NCBI GenBank assembly: GCA_017883235.1
Contig: JADGNY010000028.1
Span: forward strand, 1 to 56,422
Length of the DNA: 56,422 nucleotides
Direction: 5' to 3'
DNA from: Thermoanaerobaculia bacterium
GTDB lineage: Bacteria; Acidobacteriota; Thermoanaerobaculia; Gp7-AA8
A program made the translations under genes and the position numbers. The number at the start of each line of letters is the position of its first letter. Position 1 is the stretch's first letter. Shown one piece after another: positions 24,654 through 32,777 of this stretch. Under the pieces are notes generated by a model. The model had not been told where the DNA came from and searched no databases. It worked only from the letters and a program-made list of their open reading frames with translations.

Positions 24654-26691
24654 CTTCATCAATCGCGATCGTCTCAACCTTGTCCCCCCGCTCCGTCTGA
24701 TCGACCACCGCCGTCATACCGGAGGTGACGCGGCCGAAGATCGTGTAGCCGCCGTCGAGGTGTGGTTGCGGGGAGTGGGTGATGAAGAACTGCGAGCCGC
24801 CGGTGTCGGGACCCGAGAGCGCCATGCCGACGGCGGCGCGGGTGTACTTCTGAAGATTGATCTCGTCGCGGATGGCGTAGCCGGGACTGCCTTCCATGTC
24901 GTTGCGCGGGTCGCCGCCCTGGATGACGAAGTTCGGGACGACGCGCATGAATGAGCTGTTGTCGAAGTACTTGACGCGGGCGAGCTGGGCGAAGTTCCAG
25001 GTCGTGACCGGCGCGTCGTTCGTGAGAAGCGCAATCTGAATGTTGCCGCGGGTCATATGAATGGTGGCGGTGTGCGGATGCCGGGACCACTCGACGATCC
25101 CGGCGTAGTCAGTCCGCGTCATCGGCAGCGGCGTGTACTGCGGCCGCGGCTTCTTGAGAAGTTGCTCGATGGCATCGGCGGCGCTCCGGCGCACGACCGG
25201 ATCGCGATCCGCCAGAAGAGCGCGAAGAACGCTCTCCCGCTCCGGGTAGTCGATCGCGGCGATGGAACCGATCGAAGCGAGGCGCGCATCGTTCTGCTTG
25301 TCGCTCCGCGCGCGCTGCTCCGCCGCTTGAAGGGTTGCCAGTCTGCTGGTGTCATTCGACTTCGAATAGCGGCCGATGGCATAGCCGCGCACGATGACGT
25401 CGGCATCATCGAGTCCGGCGCGGATCAACGGGAGATTGGCGTCGACGTGGTCGTCGGCGATCGTCGCCAGCGCTTGCGCGCGGACGAGCGGATCGGGATC
25501 ATGCGCATACCGCTCGCGAACCGCGTCGGAGATCGCTGTTGCCGCCTCGAGCACGCGCACCTTCGCCCATCCGCTCAGATCGGCCGGCAGCAACTTCTCG
25601 TCGCCGAGGTTCCTGGCGATCGCGCCGGCAGCCAGCTCGCGCTCCCAGCGTGAGCCGTTCGCGGCGATCTCGAGAAGGCGGCGGCGTGCCGGCTCGCTGT
25701 GCAGGGAGTAGTAGCCGATTGCATCGATCGATGACGCGCGCGTGCCGGGATCGGGATCGTCGAGCAGCTCCAGCAAGCGCATGGCGTCCTTATCCATCTC
25801 CGGACGTTCGATGACTTTTCGATCCTTGGCAGCGAGACGGGAAATGGCCACGACCGCGTTCGTGCGAACCCAGGGATGCGGATCCCGCAATGCCTCGATC
25901 AGCAGCGTTACTGTTTCCGCTGAGCCGATCCTGCCGAGCGCGGTCATGACGTTGGCGCGCGTCTGCGGATTCGGGTCATTGACCAGCAGCTCCAGCCGGG
26001 GACGTGCCGGGGCGTATGCGCGGCGGGCCAGATCGTAAGTCGCTTCCTCGCGGATGCGCGGCGATGGCGAGGCCAGCGCGTCCGCCGCGATCGCCGACGC
26101 ATCGTCGCTTTTGAATCGGAACAGGAATCGGATCGCCCGCGCGCGAATGCCTTCCGGTGTCTGCGCCGATGCGAACGCGGTGTAGCGCGCCAGCGGCACC
26201 TTTGCGGCCAGCTTCGAAAGCGCTTCGACCGCCTCGCCGGCGACGTCGCCGTCGGCATCGCCCGCGAACTGCAGCAGCGCATCGATCGACGTCGCATCGC
26301 CAATCTGCCCCAGCGCGAATGCCGCCGTTGCACGAACATTGGCGTCCGGATCGCTCACCAGCGTCACGAGTTGAGCTACACCCGCTTGCCGCTCGCCCTC
26401 ATCACGTACACCGTTGCCATTGGCATCGACGAACGTATGCGGCCCGATGCGCCCGAGGGCCAGCGCCATGCGCGCGCGGTGCAATGCATTCGGATGATGA
26501 ATGCCCCAATCGACGAGCGCCGCGTCGTACTCACGCCGGTCTTCCACCTGCAGGATGCGCACTTCCTCTTCCGCCTTGAATCCGTACGACACGCGCGGCG
26601 CCGGAGCCGGCGGTGGAGGGGGAGGAGGAGGCGGCACGACGGTCGTGCAGGCGACCGCGACGAACAGCAACGCGAAGACTGTGTAGCGCAT
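24616..26691 (-). CDS. HEAT-repeat lipoprotein with C-terminal cyclophilin domain (691 aa)
   Basis: The chosen start (MRYTVFALLFVAVAC) gives a signal peptide with a cysteine that fits a lipobox, so the protein is probably a lipoprotein. A run of prolines follows. From about 60 to 520 the sequence consists of HEAT/PBS-lyase-type helical repeats (DPDANVRATAAFALGQIG, DPNPQTRANVMTALGRIG, DPHPWVRTNAVVAISRLA and others). The last about 150 residues are a cyclophilin-type peptidyl-prolyl isomerase (MTRGNIQIALL, SSFMRVVPNFVIQGGDPRND, GGSQFFITHSPQPHLDGGYT, FGRV). The arginine of FMRVVPNFVIQGGD and the QFFIT segment suggest an active enzyme. A role in envelope protein folding is likely. Confidence 0.85.
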   Translation of the reverse strand: MRYTVFALLFVAVACTTVVPPPPPPPPPAPAPRVSYGFKAEEEVRILQVEDRREYDAALVDWGIHHPNALHRARMALALGRIGPHTFVDANGNGVRDEGERQAGVAQLVTLVSDPDANVRATAAFALGQIGDATSIDALLQFAGDADGDVAGEAVEALSKLAAKVPLARYTAFASAQTPEGIRARAIRFLFRFKSDDASAIAADALASPSPRIREEATYDLARRAYAPARPRLELLVNDPNPQTRANVMTALGRIGSAETVTLLIEALRDPHPWVRTNAVVAISRLAAKDRKVIERPEMDKDAMRLLELLDDPDPGTRASSIDAIGYYSLHSEPARRRLLEIAANGSRWERELAAGAIARNLGDEKLLPADLSGWAKVRVLEAATAISDAVRERYAHDPDPLVRAQALATIADDHVDANLPLIRAGLDDADVIVRGYAIGRYSKSNDTSRLATLQAAEQRARSDKQNDARLASIGSIAAIDYPERESVLRALLADRDPVVRRSAADAIEQLLKKPRPQYTPLPMTRTDYAGIVEWSRHPHTATIHMTRGNIQIALLTNDAPVTTWNFAQLARVKYFDNSSFMRVVPNFVIQGGDPRNDMEGSPGYAIRDEINLQKYTRAAVGMALSGPDTGGSQFFITHSPQPHLDGGYTIFGRVTSGMTAVVDQTERGDKVETIAIDEATSPSSSPSASR

Positions 26692-26717
26692 CGGGAGTGG
26701 ATGATAGCGCCCGGCGC

Positions 26718-26731
26718 TGTGACACATCACA
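26718..26731. promoter_or_regulatory. Candidate CRP/FNR-family operator
   Basis: TGTGA-CACA-TCACA is a perfect inverted repeat in the 102-bp divergent region between the HEAT/cyclophilin gene and ccmA. CRP-family half-sites are TGTGA/TCACA; the four-base spacing is that of FNR-like sites rather than the six of E. coli CRP. Control of cytochrome c maturation by an FNR/CRP-type regulator would be sensible. No regulator gene is present in the window, and a single 14-base match can occur by chance. Confidence 0.3.
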
Positions 26732-26793
26732 CACATCACGGCAGCAACGGCCCTCTTGCTACATACCCTCACCTGAACGACACTGCCCGCTGC

Positions 26794-27465
26794 ATGGCCA
26801 CCTCAGCCGACGTCGACGCAAAGAATCTGGCCCGCCGCTACGGAAGGCGGTGGGCGCTGGCGGATGTGTCGTTCACGCTGGCGGGAGGCGCGGTACTGAT
26901 GGTGGCCGGGCCGAACGGCTCGGGGAAATCGACCCTGCTGCGGACGCTATCGACCGCGGTCCGGCCCGACGGCGGCTCGGCGCGCATCGGAGGCTTCGAC
27001 GTCGTGCGCGAGCGCGAAGACGTCCGGAAGCTCGTGGCCCTGCTCAGCCATGCCTCGTATCTCTACGATTCCCTCACCGCAAAGCAGAATCTCGCCGTCG
27101 TCGCCGATCACCTCGGCCGTTCCCGCGCCAACATCGATGCGCTGCTCGACCGCGTCGCCCTCGGGCGCCGCGCTGACGATACGGTGGCAACCTTCTCGGC
27201 CGGTATGCGCAAACGCCTTTCGTTCGCCCGCGTGCTACTGCAGGAGCCGCGCGTGGCGATGCTCGACGAACCGTACGGCCAGCTCGACCCCGAGGGCTTC
27301 GTTCTCGTCGAAGACGTCGTACGGGAACTGAAAGCAGGCGGCACGACCGTGATCATCGCCACGCACCAGCTCGCCCGAGCCTCCGCGATCGCCGATGAGG
27401 CGATGCTGCTGGAAGCAGGGCGGGTGGCGTGGCGGGGGAAGGCGTCCGAGGTGCCGCAGCGATGA
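26794..27465 (+). CDS. ccmA: Heme ABC transporter ATP-binding subunit CcmA
   Basis: This is the ATPase of the CcmABCD complex, which powers release of holo-CcmE in System I cytochrome c maturation. Walker A GPNGSGKS lies near residue 40, the signature FSAGMRKRLSFAR (a CcmA-like variant of LSGGQ) near 130, and Walker B RVAMLDEPY near 150, followed by THQL. The ATG at 26794 begins MATSADVDAKNLAR; the frame is open far upstream but overlaps the divergent promoter region. It is the first gene of the ccm operon and is followed closely by ccmB. Confidence 0.9.
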   Translation: MATSADVDAKNLARRYGRRWALADVSFTLAGGAVLMVAGPNGSGKSTLLRTLSTAVRPDGGSARIGGFDVVREREDVRKLVALLSHASYLYDSLTAKQNLAVVADHLGRSRANIDALLDRVALGRRADDTVATFSAGMRKRLSFARVLLQEPRVAMLDEPYGQLDPEGFVLVEDVVRELKAGGTTVIIATHQLARASAIADEAMLLEAGRVAWRGKASEVPQR

Positions 27466-27475
27466 AAAGGTGTTT

Positions 27476-28135
27476 ATGCTGATCGCCGCCCTCCGCAAGG
27501 AGCTGCTCCTCCAATGGCGAAGCCGCGCGCAGTTCATGGCGGTGTTCGTCTTCGGTGCGGCAGCGTTGCTGCTCTTCAGCTTCGCCGTCGGGCCGGTAGC
27601 GGAAATGCTCCGGCAGTTCTCGGCCGGGTTCCTATGGCTGGGACTGCTCCTCTCCTCGACCCTGACCCTCGCCGAAAGTTTTCATGCGGAGATGGAGAAC
27701 CGGGCGCTGGAGGGACTGCTGCTCCTGCCGGCGAATCCGCGCGCGCTCTACTACGGAAAGGCCATCGCCAACTGGCTGCAGCTCACCCTGCTCGGCATCG
27801 CCCTCGTGCCGGTGATGGTCATCCTCTATGACGCCGGAACGACGCGTGTCGGGTCGCTCATCGTCGTCATCGCCCTCGGGACAGCCGGACTCTCGGCGCC
27901 CGGGACCCTCTACGCAGCGATGACGGCGCAGGTACGGTCGAAGCAGACGCTGCTGCCACTGCTGCTCTTTCCGCTGATCGTGCCCGCTTTACTTGCGTCC
28001 GTAAAAGCAACATCCTTGATCATCCTCGGCGATCCGATGAATCAGTCCAGCGCGTGGATCATTCTGCTGGTCGCCTTTGATGCAATTTATTGGTCCCTCT
28101 GCGGACTTCTTTTCGGTCGAGTCGTCGAAGAGTGA
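27476..28135 (+). CDS. ccmB: Heme exporter membrane subunit CcmB
   Basis: CcmB is the integral membrane partner of CcmA. The 219-residue protein has six hydrophobic helices (FMAVFVFGAAALLLFSFAV, LWLGLLLSSTLTLAES, LTLLGIALVPVMVILY, LIVVIALGTAGLSAPGTLYA, LLPLLLFPLIVPALLASV, WIILLVAFDAIYWSLCGLLF) and the N-terminal ALRKELLLQWRSR typical of CcmB. ATG 27476 is used here; GTG at 27470, just after AAAAGG, is an alternative. It starts 10 bp after ccmA. Confidence 0.9.
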   Translation: MLIAALRKELLLQWRSRAQFMAVFVFGAAALLLFSFAVGPVAEMLRQFSAGFLWLGLLLSSTLTLAESFHAEMENRALEGLLLLPANPRALYYGKAIANWLQLTLLGIALVPVMVILYDAGTTRVGSLIVVIALGTAGLSAPGTLYAAMTAQVRSKQTLLPLLLFPLIVPALLASVKATSLIILGDPMNQSSAWIILLVAFDAIYWSLCGLLFGRVVEE

Positions 28136-28148
28136 GGTCTCTCCATCT

Positions 28149-29033
28149 ATGAAACGGAACCTGTTCTGGTTGGCGATTGCCCTGCTCGCGGCCGCGGTCT
28201 ACTTCGGCCTCCTGGTAACGATCGGCGACCAGTATCTCCATGCGGATCTGTCGCTCGGGCTGCCGGTCGTGGCGCGAACGCTCGTGGCCTTTCTCGGCGG
28301 TCTGGCGGCGATCGTGATCCTCCTCATCGCCGACGATTTCAGCAACCTCTCGCGCCCGAAAGCCCTCGGGATCGCCGGCGTCGTCTTTCTCCTGATCGGC
28401 TCCTACTTCGGCCTCTTCGTCGCTCCGCCCGAGCAGTTCATGGGTGAGACGCAACGGATCATGTACGTCCACGTGCCGACGGCCTGGTTCGCGCTCGTGG
28501 CCATGACGCTCGCCTTCGCCGCCGCGGTGGTCTTTCTCTTCGGCGGCGACCACGATTGGGACGCGCGGATGGAAGCGTCGATCGAGGTCGGCGTCGTCCT
28601 GGCCTTTCTCCTCTGCTGCCAGGGGGCGATCTGGGCCAAACCGACCTGGGGCGTGTGGTGGGATTGGGACCCGCGGCTGACGACCACGGCCGTGCTGCTC
28701 TTCGCCTTTCTCGGCATCCTGGCGCTGCGGAAGTTCGTCGACGACCCTCACCGGCGTGCCATGTGGTCGGCGGTGGCAACGATCATCGCCTACGTCGACG
28801 TCCCCATCGTCTACTTCTCGGTGAAATGGTGGAACTCGCTGCACCAACAACAGTCGAATCCGAACACGGTCTCCAAGCCGTTCTGGATTCCGTTGCGCGC
28901 GAATGCGTTCGGCATTCTCCTGCTGATGACGGCGTTCATCATGCTGCGCGCGCGGATCTCGGCGCTTCGGCTCAAACATGAGCTCGCACCGCCTCCGCCG
29001 CTTGACGATGCGGAGTTGGGGGAGGCTATATGA
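28149..29033 (+). CDS. ccmC: Heme-handling protein CcmC, N-terminally extended (294 aa)
   Basis: CcmC loads heme onto CcmE. The WWD domain reads WGVWWDWDPRLT near residue 174, and the two expected histidine ligands lie in IMYVHVPTAW (near 104) and WWNSLHQQ (near 236). The region that normally begins CcmC (YFGLFVAPPEQFMGETQRI) is preceded by about 80 extra residues with two or three membrane helices, so the protein is longer than the usual 230-250 residues. A proline-rich tail ends it. The stop overlaps the CcmD start. Confidence 0.92.
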   Translation: MKRNLFWLAIALLAAAVYFGLLVTIGDQYLHADLSLGLPVVARTLVAFLGGLAAIVILLIADDFSNLSRPKALGIAGVVFLLIGSYFGLFVAPPEQFMGETQRIMYVHVPTAWFALVAMTLAFAAAVVFLFGGDHDWDARMEASIEVGVVLAFLLCCQGAIWAKPTWGVWWDWDPRLTTTAVLLFAFLGILALRKFVDDPHRRAMWSAVATIIAYVDVPIVYFSVKWWNSLHQQQSNPNTVSKPFWIPLRANAFGILLLMTAFIMLRARISALRLKHELAPPPPLDDAELGEAI

Positions 29034-29167
29034 ATGGAGTGGTCTCGGGCGGCTGGAACTTCGTTGTCGCCGCCTACTCGGTGACGGGGCTGGTGCTGCT
29101 GATCTACGGTGTGACGATAATCACGCGATTGCGTGATGAAATCTCCCGCGCCGCGAAAGAGCAATAA
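29030..29167 (+). CDS. ccmD: CcmD-like small membrane protein (45 aa)
   Basis: A 46-codon frame starts at the ATG overlapping the ccmC stop (ATGA), with GGGGGAGG just upstream. It encodes one membrane helix (FVVAAYSVTGLVLLIYGVTI) followed by a basic RLRDE segment, the usual CcmD layout. CcmD joins CcmABC and helps release heme-loaded CcmE. Its position between ccmC and ccmE supports the call; the sequence alone would not. Confidence 0.75.
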   Translation: MNGVVSGGWNFVVAAYSVTGLVLLIYGVTIITRLRDEISRAAKEQ

Positions 29168-29169
29168 GG

Positions 29170-29673
29170 ATGATGAACGCCATGGACACGAAACCGACAG
29201 CCAGCGCCCAATCGCGGCGCAAAACGCGCCTCTTCATGATCGGGGCATTCCTCGTCGCCGCGACGGCCTTCGTCGTCATCTCCGCGGGCGGCATCAACAA
29301 GAATCTCGTCTACTACTGGACGCCGACCGATCTGCACGCGGCCGGCGACAAGGCTTACGGAGCAACGATCCGACTCGGCGGAATGGTTGCGCCGAAGTCG
29401 GTCCGAGGCCGCACCGGCACCTCGGGGCTCGAGTTCGACGTGAAGGACGCCACCGGCATCGTCCACGTCAAATCGTCCGGCGTACCGCCGCAGATGTTCC
29501 GCGAGAATATCGGCGTCGTCGTCGAAGGGACGATGACCCGCTCCGGCTACTTCCAGTGCAACCGTCTGATGGTCTCGCACAACAACGAGTACCGGGCCCC
29601 GAAGAGCGGCCACAAGATGAGCAAAGACGAGTTGCAGAAGCTGATGCGCACGACCGAAGGCTTGAAAGACTAG
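29170..29673 (+). CDS. ccmE: Periplasmic heme chaperone CcmE
   Basis: CcmE carries heme covalently before its transfer to apocytochromes. The N-terminus has a membrane anchor (LFMIGAFLVAATAFVVIS), followed by an OB-fold with the family features LVYYWTPTDL, RLGGMV and EFDVKDATG. The heme-binding segment is MVSHNNEYRAP, matching the conserved HxxxY with His as the covalent site. Two start codons occur in a row (ATGATG), with AAGG directly upstream; the second or a third (29182) may be used. ccmF follows after a 106-bp gap. Confidence 0.92.
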   Translation: MMNAMDTKPTASAQSRRKTRLFMIGAFLVAATAFVVISAGGINKNLVYYWTPTDLHAAGDKAYGATIRLGGMVAPKSVRGRTGTSGLEFDVKDATGIVHVKSSGVPPQMFRENIGVVVEGTMTRSGYFQCNRLMVSHNNEYRAPKSGHKMSKDELQKLMRTTEGLKD

Positions 29674-29779
29674 TGGCGGTAGGTCAGCGGACTAGTAGAT
29701 CAGTGGATTCGTGGACCAGTAAGGTTCCTGTTTCTAATCTACTAATCACTCGACTCATCCACACCACCAAGGATCGACA
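29674..29779. other. Intergenic gap inside the ccm operon
   Basis: This 106-bp A/T-richer stretch contains repeated AGTAGAT and GTGGA words on both strands (for example 29694-29716 and 29733-29761). Sequence of this style occurs as short dispersed repeats in some genomes. It is the only sizeable gap in an otherwise overlapping gene string. No promoter was recognised; the ccmF ribosome binding site AAGGA is at 29768-29772. Confidence 0.35.
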
Positions 29780-31774
29780 ATGACCCCCATACTCGGACGC
29801 TTCATCATCCTCGCCTCGGTTCTGGTCGCGACGACCGGCGCCTTCATCGCCTATGCCGCCGGTGCCAAGCGCTCCCCCGAGGGGCTGCGCTGGTCGCAAC
29901 GGTTTGCCTATGCCTTCGCGGCGCTGATGATCGCCGCCACCGGTGTCATGGAGTACGCGCTCATCACCCACGACTTCAGCGTGCAGTATGTCGCGCACGT
30001 CGGTTCGACGCAGGTTCCGTTGTGGGTGACGATCGTCAGCCTCTGGTCGTCGCTGGAAGGGTCGATCCTCTTCTGGGGATTCATCCTCGGCATCTACATC
30101 GCGGTGACGACGTGGATCAATCGCAATGACCATCAGGAGTACATGCCGTACGCCATCGGCACCTGGCTGTCGTGCGGCGCGTTCTTCAGTTTTCTCATCG
30201 CAGGGCCGGCCAATCCGTTCCTGACCGTCGCCAACCCGCCGCTCGACGGACCGGGTCCGAATCCGCTGCTGCAGAACCACCTGTTGATGATCATCCACCC
30301 GCCGATGCTCTACCTCGGCTACGTCGGCATGACCATCCCCTTCGGCTTCGCCATCGCGGCGTTGCTGCGCGGCCGGCTCGGGCAATCGTTCCTTCGACCT
30401 CTCCGTGCTTCGCTGCTACTGCCTTGGGTCTTCCTGACCATCGCCATCATGCTCGGCGGCTGGTGGGCATATGAAGTTCTCGGCTGGGGCGGCTACTGGG
30501 CGTGGGATCCGGTCGAAAACGCCTCGCTGCTGCCATGGCTCACTGCCACCGCGGCGCTGCACTCGGCCATCGTCATGGAACGCCGCGGCGTCCTCAAGGG
30601 GTGGACGGTCACGCTCATCCAGGCCAGCTTCCTCCTGACGATCCTCGGCACGTTCATGACGCGCTCCGGCGTCTTCAATTCGGTCCACTCCTTCACGCAG
30701 AGCTCTATCGGACCGACGATCCTGATCTTCCTGGCCGCGGTGCTGCTCTTCTCGGTGGCGCTGCTCTCCTTCCGCATCGACTCGCTCGAAGCCGAGGGAC
30801 AGTTGGATAGCGCCGTCAGCCGCGAGGGTATGTTCCTCGTCAACAACCTCTTCTTCGTCGTTCTCACCTTCACGGTGCTCATCGGCACCTGCTTCCCGCT
30901 TGTCGTCGAAGCGGTCAAAGGGAAGCAGATGAGCGTCGGCCGGCCGTACTTCGACGCCATGGTCGTACCGATCGGTACGGCGTTGCTGTTCCTCCTCGGC
31001 GTCGGCCCCGCGCTCCCGTGGGGAAGGGCTTCGCGAAAGGAGATGCAACGCGCGCTTCTGCCGCCATTCATCACTGGCGCGGTCGTCCTCGTCATCGGCT
31101 ACGTCCTTGGCGTACGCAACCCCTGGACCCTCATCACGCTCCTCTTCGGCGGCTATGCGGCCCACGTAACGCTCGCGCAGATGTGGCTGCCGCTCCGGCA
31201 GCGGATGAAACGCGGTGACTCGTTCGGCCCGGCGCTCATCGATACACAGCTTCGCCGCGGACGGCGCCGTTTCGGCGGATACGTCGTTCACGCCGGCGCG
31301 GTCATCGTCTTCGTCGCCATCGCCGTCAGCAGCACGATGCGCACGCAGCAGGAAGTAACGCTGACGCGAGGCCAGAGCACGACCTTCGCCGGATACACCG
31401 TCACCTTCACCGGCACCGAGGAGCGCGCCGAGCCGAACCGGCAATCGACGATTGCCCACTTCAACATCTCCAAGGACGGCAAACCCGTCACGACGATGGA
31501 GCCGCGCATGAACCAGTACGCCACCATGCGCGAACCGATCGGAACGCCGGCGGTTCATTCGACGATCACTCGCGACTACTACATCTCCATCATGAATCTG
31601 CAAGGGGACCAGGCCGGCGTGCTGATCATCAACATGCCGATGGTCGGCTGGATCTGGTTCGCGGTCCTGATGATGGGAGTGGGCGGATTGATCGCCCTGA
31701 TTCCGATGCGGCGCCGCACGTACGTCGTCGTCCCCGAGAGAGCTCCGGAAATCGACTCTGAGGTCGTGGCGTGA
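29780..31774 (+). CDS. ccmF: Cytochrome c heme lyase subunit CcmF (664 aa)
   Basis: CcmF, with CcmH and CcmI, attaches heme to apocytochrome c. The 664-residue protein is a multi-helix membrane protein of normal length. The WWD domain reads GWGGYWAWDPVENASLLPWL near residue 235. Histidines in YALITHDFSVQYV, IIHPPMLYLG, THSAIV-like and VHAGAVIVF segments match the positions of heme ligands in the family. The C-terminal periplasmic domain (QEVTLTRGQSTTFAGYTVTF) precedes the last helix. It overlaps the next gene by 4 bases (GTGA). Confidence 0.93.
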   Translation: MTPILGRFIILASVLVATTGAFIAYAAGAKRSPEGLRWSQRFAYAFAALMIAATGVMEYALITHDFSVQYVAHVGSTQVPLWVTIVSLWSSLEGSILFWGFILGIYIAVTTWINRNDHQEYMPYAIGTWLSCGAFFSFLIAGPANPFLTVANPPLDGPGPNPLLQNHLLMIIHPPMLYLGYVGMTIPFGFAIAALLRGRLGQSFLRPLRASLLLPWVFLTIAIMLGGWWAYEVLGWGGYWAWDPVENASLLPWLTATAALHSAIVMERRGVLKGWTVTLIQASFLLTILGTFMTRSGVFNSVHSFTQSSIGPTILIFLAAVLLFSVALLSFRIDSLEAEGQLDSAVSREGMFLVNNLFFVVLTFTVLIGTCFPLVVEAVKGKQMSVGRPYFDAMVVPIGTALLFLLGVGPALPWGRASRKEMQRALLPPFITGAVVLVIGYVLGVRNPWTLITLLFGGYAAHVTLAQMWLPLRQRMKRGDSFGPALIDTQLRRGRRRFGGYVVHAGAVIVFVAIAVSSTMRTQQEVTLTRGQSTTFAGYTVTFTGTEERAEPNRQSTIAHFNISKDGKPVTTMEPRMNQYATMREPIGTPAVHSTITRDYYISIMNLQGDQAGVLIINMPMVGWIWFAVLMMGVGGLIALIPMRRRTYVVVPERAPEIDSEVVA

Positions 31775-32286
31775 ACAAAACAGTCCTGATCATCGGCGTC
31801 GTCATCGTTGCGGTGATCGTCTTCGTCCTTTTCGGCGGACTCGGCAAGGATCCGCAGCACATCGACTCGCCGCTCATCGGAAAGCCGGCTCCGCCGTTCG
31901 CGCTGAAGGCAGTCGGCACCGGTCAGACCATCGATCTGGAATCGCTGCGCGGTAAACCGGTCATCGTCAACTTCTGGGCAACATGGTGCGTGCCGTGTTA
32001 CGAAGAGCATCCGACGCTCGTCGCCAACGCCCGCAATCTGCCGAACGTGCAGTTCGTCGGCGTGGTCTTCAATGATACGGAAGACAAGATCCTGCGCTTC
32101 CTGGCCGAGCGTGGGGCGGCGTATCCGACCCTGATCGATGCCAACGGAAAGACTGCCATCGCCTACGGAGTCGGCGGTGTACCGGAGACCTACTTCATCA
32201 ATCCGGCCGGGAAGATCGTGGCCAAGTTCGAGGGACCGTTGTCGACCGAGCTGCTGGAAGAGAATCTGGCAAAGGCAATGAAATGA
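31771..32286 (+). CDS. ccmG: Thiol-disulfide reductase CcmG/DsbE
   Basis: This periplasmic, membrane-anchored thioredoxin-like protein keeps apocytochrome cysteines reduced. The start is GTG overlapping the ccmF stop. An N-terminal anchor (VLIIGVVIVAVIVFVLFGG) is followed by the thioredoxin fold with active site WCVPC in NFWATWCVPCYEEHP, and the cis-proline in VPETYFINPAGKI. GVVFND corresponds to the acidic CcmG-specific insert region. It overlaps ccmH by 4 bases. Confidence 0.92.
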   Translation: MNKTVLIIGVVIVAVIVFVLFGGLGKDPQHIDSPLIGKPAPPFALKAVGTGQTIDLESLRGKPVIVNFWATWCVPCYEEHPTLVANARNLPNVQFVGVVFNDTEDKILRFLAERGAAYPTLIDANGKTAIAYGVGGVPETYFINPAGKIVAKFEGPLSTELLEENLAKAMK

Positions 32287-32777
32287 TCGCAACACTCTTC
32301 CTGCTGGCCTTCATGCAGATCAAGGTTCCAGACGCGGCGCAGTTCGTCGGCGCTCCGCAGGGGACTCCGCTCACCGGCCCGCAACTGGAGCGCCGCACGA
32401 TGGAGATCTCCTCCGAGCTGCGTTGCCCGGTCTGTCAGGGTCTGGCCATCGGCGACTCGCCTTCGATCATGGCCGCAAACATGAAGGCTCAGGTTCGCGA
32501 GCTCCTCGAACGCGGCTATACCGAGGCGCAGATCCTCAGCTACTTCGAAAAGTCCTACGGCCAGTTCGTCCTCCTCAAGCCGAAGTTTCAGGGAGTGAAC
32601 GCGCTGGTCTGGATCCTGCCGATCCTCGCCCTCGCCGGCGGCTTCCTACTCGTCGTCACGAAAGCGAAGAAGCTGGAGACCGCGCCGGTGAAATCCGCGG
32701 CCCCCAACGAACCTGTTGACGAACCTACCGACGACCTATACCTCGCCCGGGTTCGTGAGATGGTGGACAAACAATGA
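32283..32777 (+). CDS. ccmH: Apocytochrome thiol reductase CcmH/CcmL
   Basis: The 164-residue protein has the defining LRCPVCQ motif (LRCxxC) near residue 47 and the three-helix bundle that follows (SIMAANMKAQVRELLERGYTE, then IL.YFEKSYGQFVLLKP). A membrane helix (ALVWILPILALAGGFLLVV) lies near residue 107. CcmH reduces the CxxCH disulfide of apocytochrome and works with CcmG and CcmF. ATGA overlaps link it to both neighbours. The N-terminal hydrophobic stretch is short (MIATLFLLAFMQ) and may be a signal peptide. Confidence 0.9.
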   Translation: MIATLFLLAFMQIKVPDAAQFVGAPQGTPLTGPQLERRTMEISSELRCPVCQGLAIGDSPSIMAANMKAQVRELLERGYTEAQILSYFEKSYGQFVLLKPKFQGVNALVWILPILALAGGFLLVVTKAKKLETAPVKSAAPNEPVDEPTDDLYLARVREMVDKQ

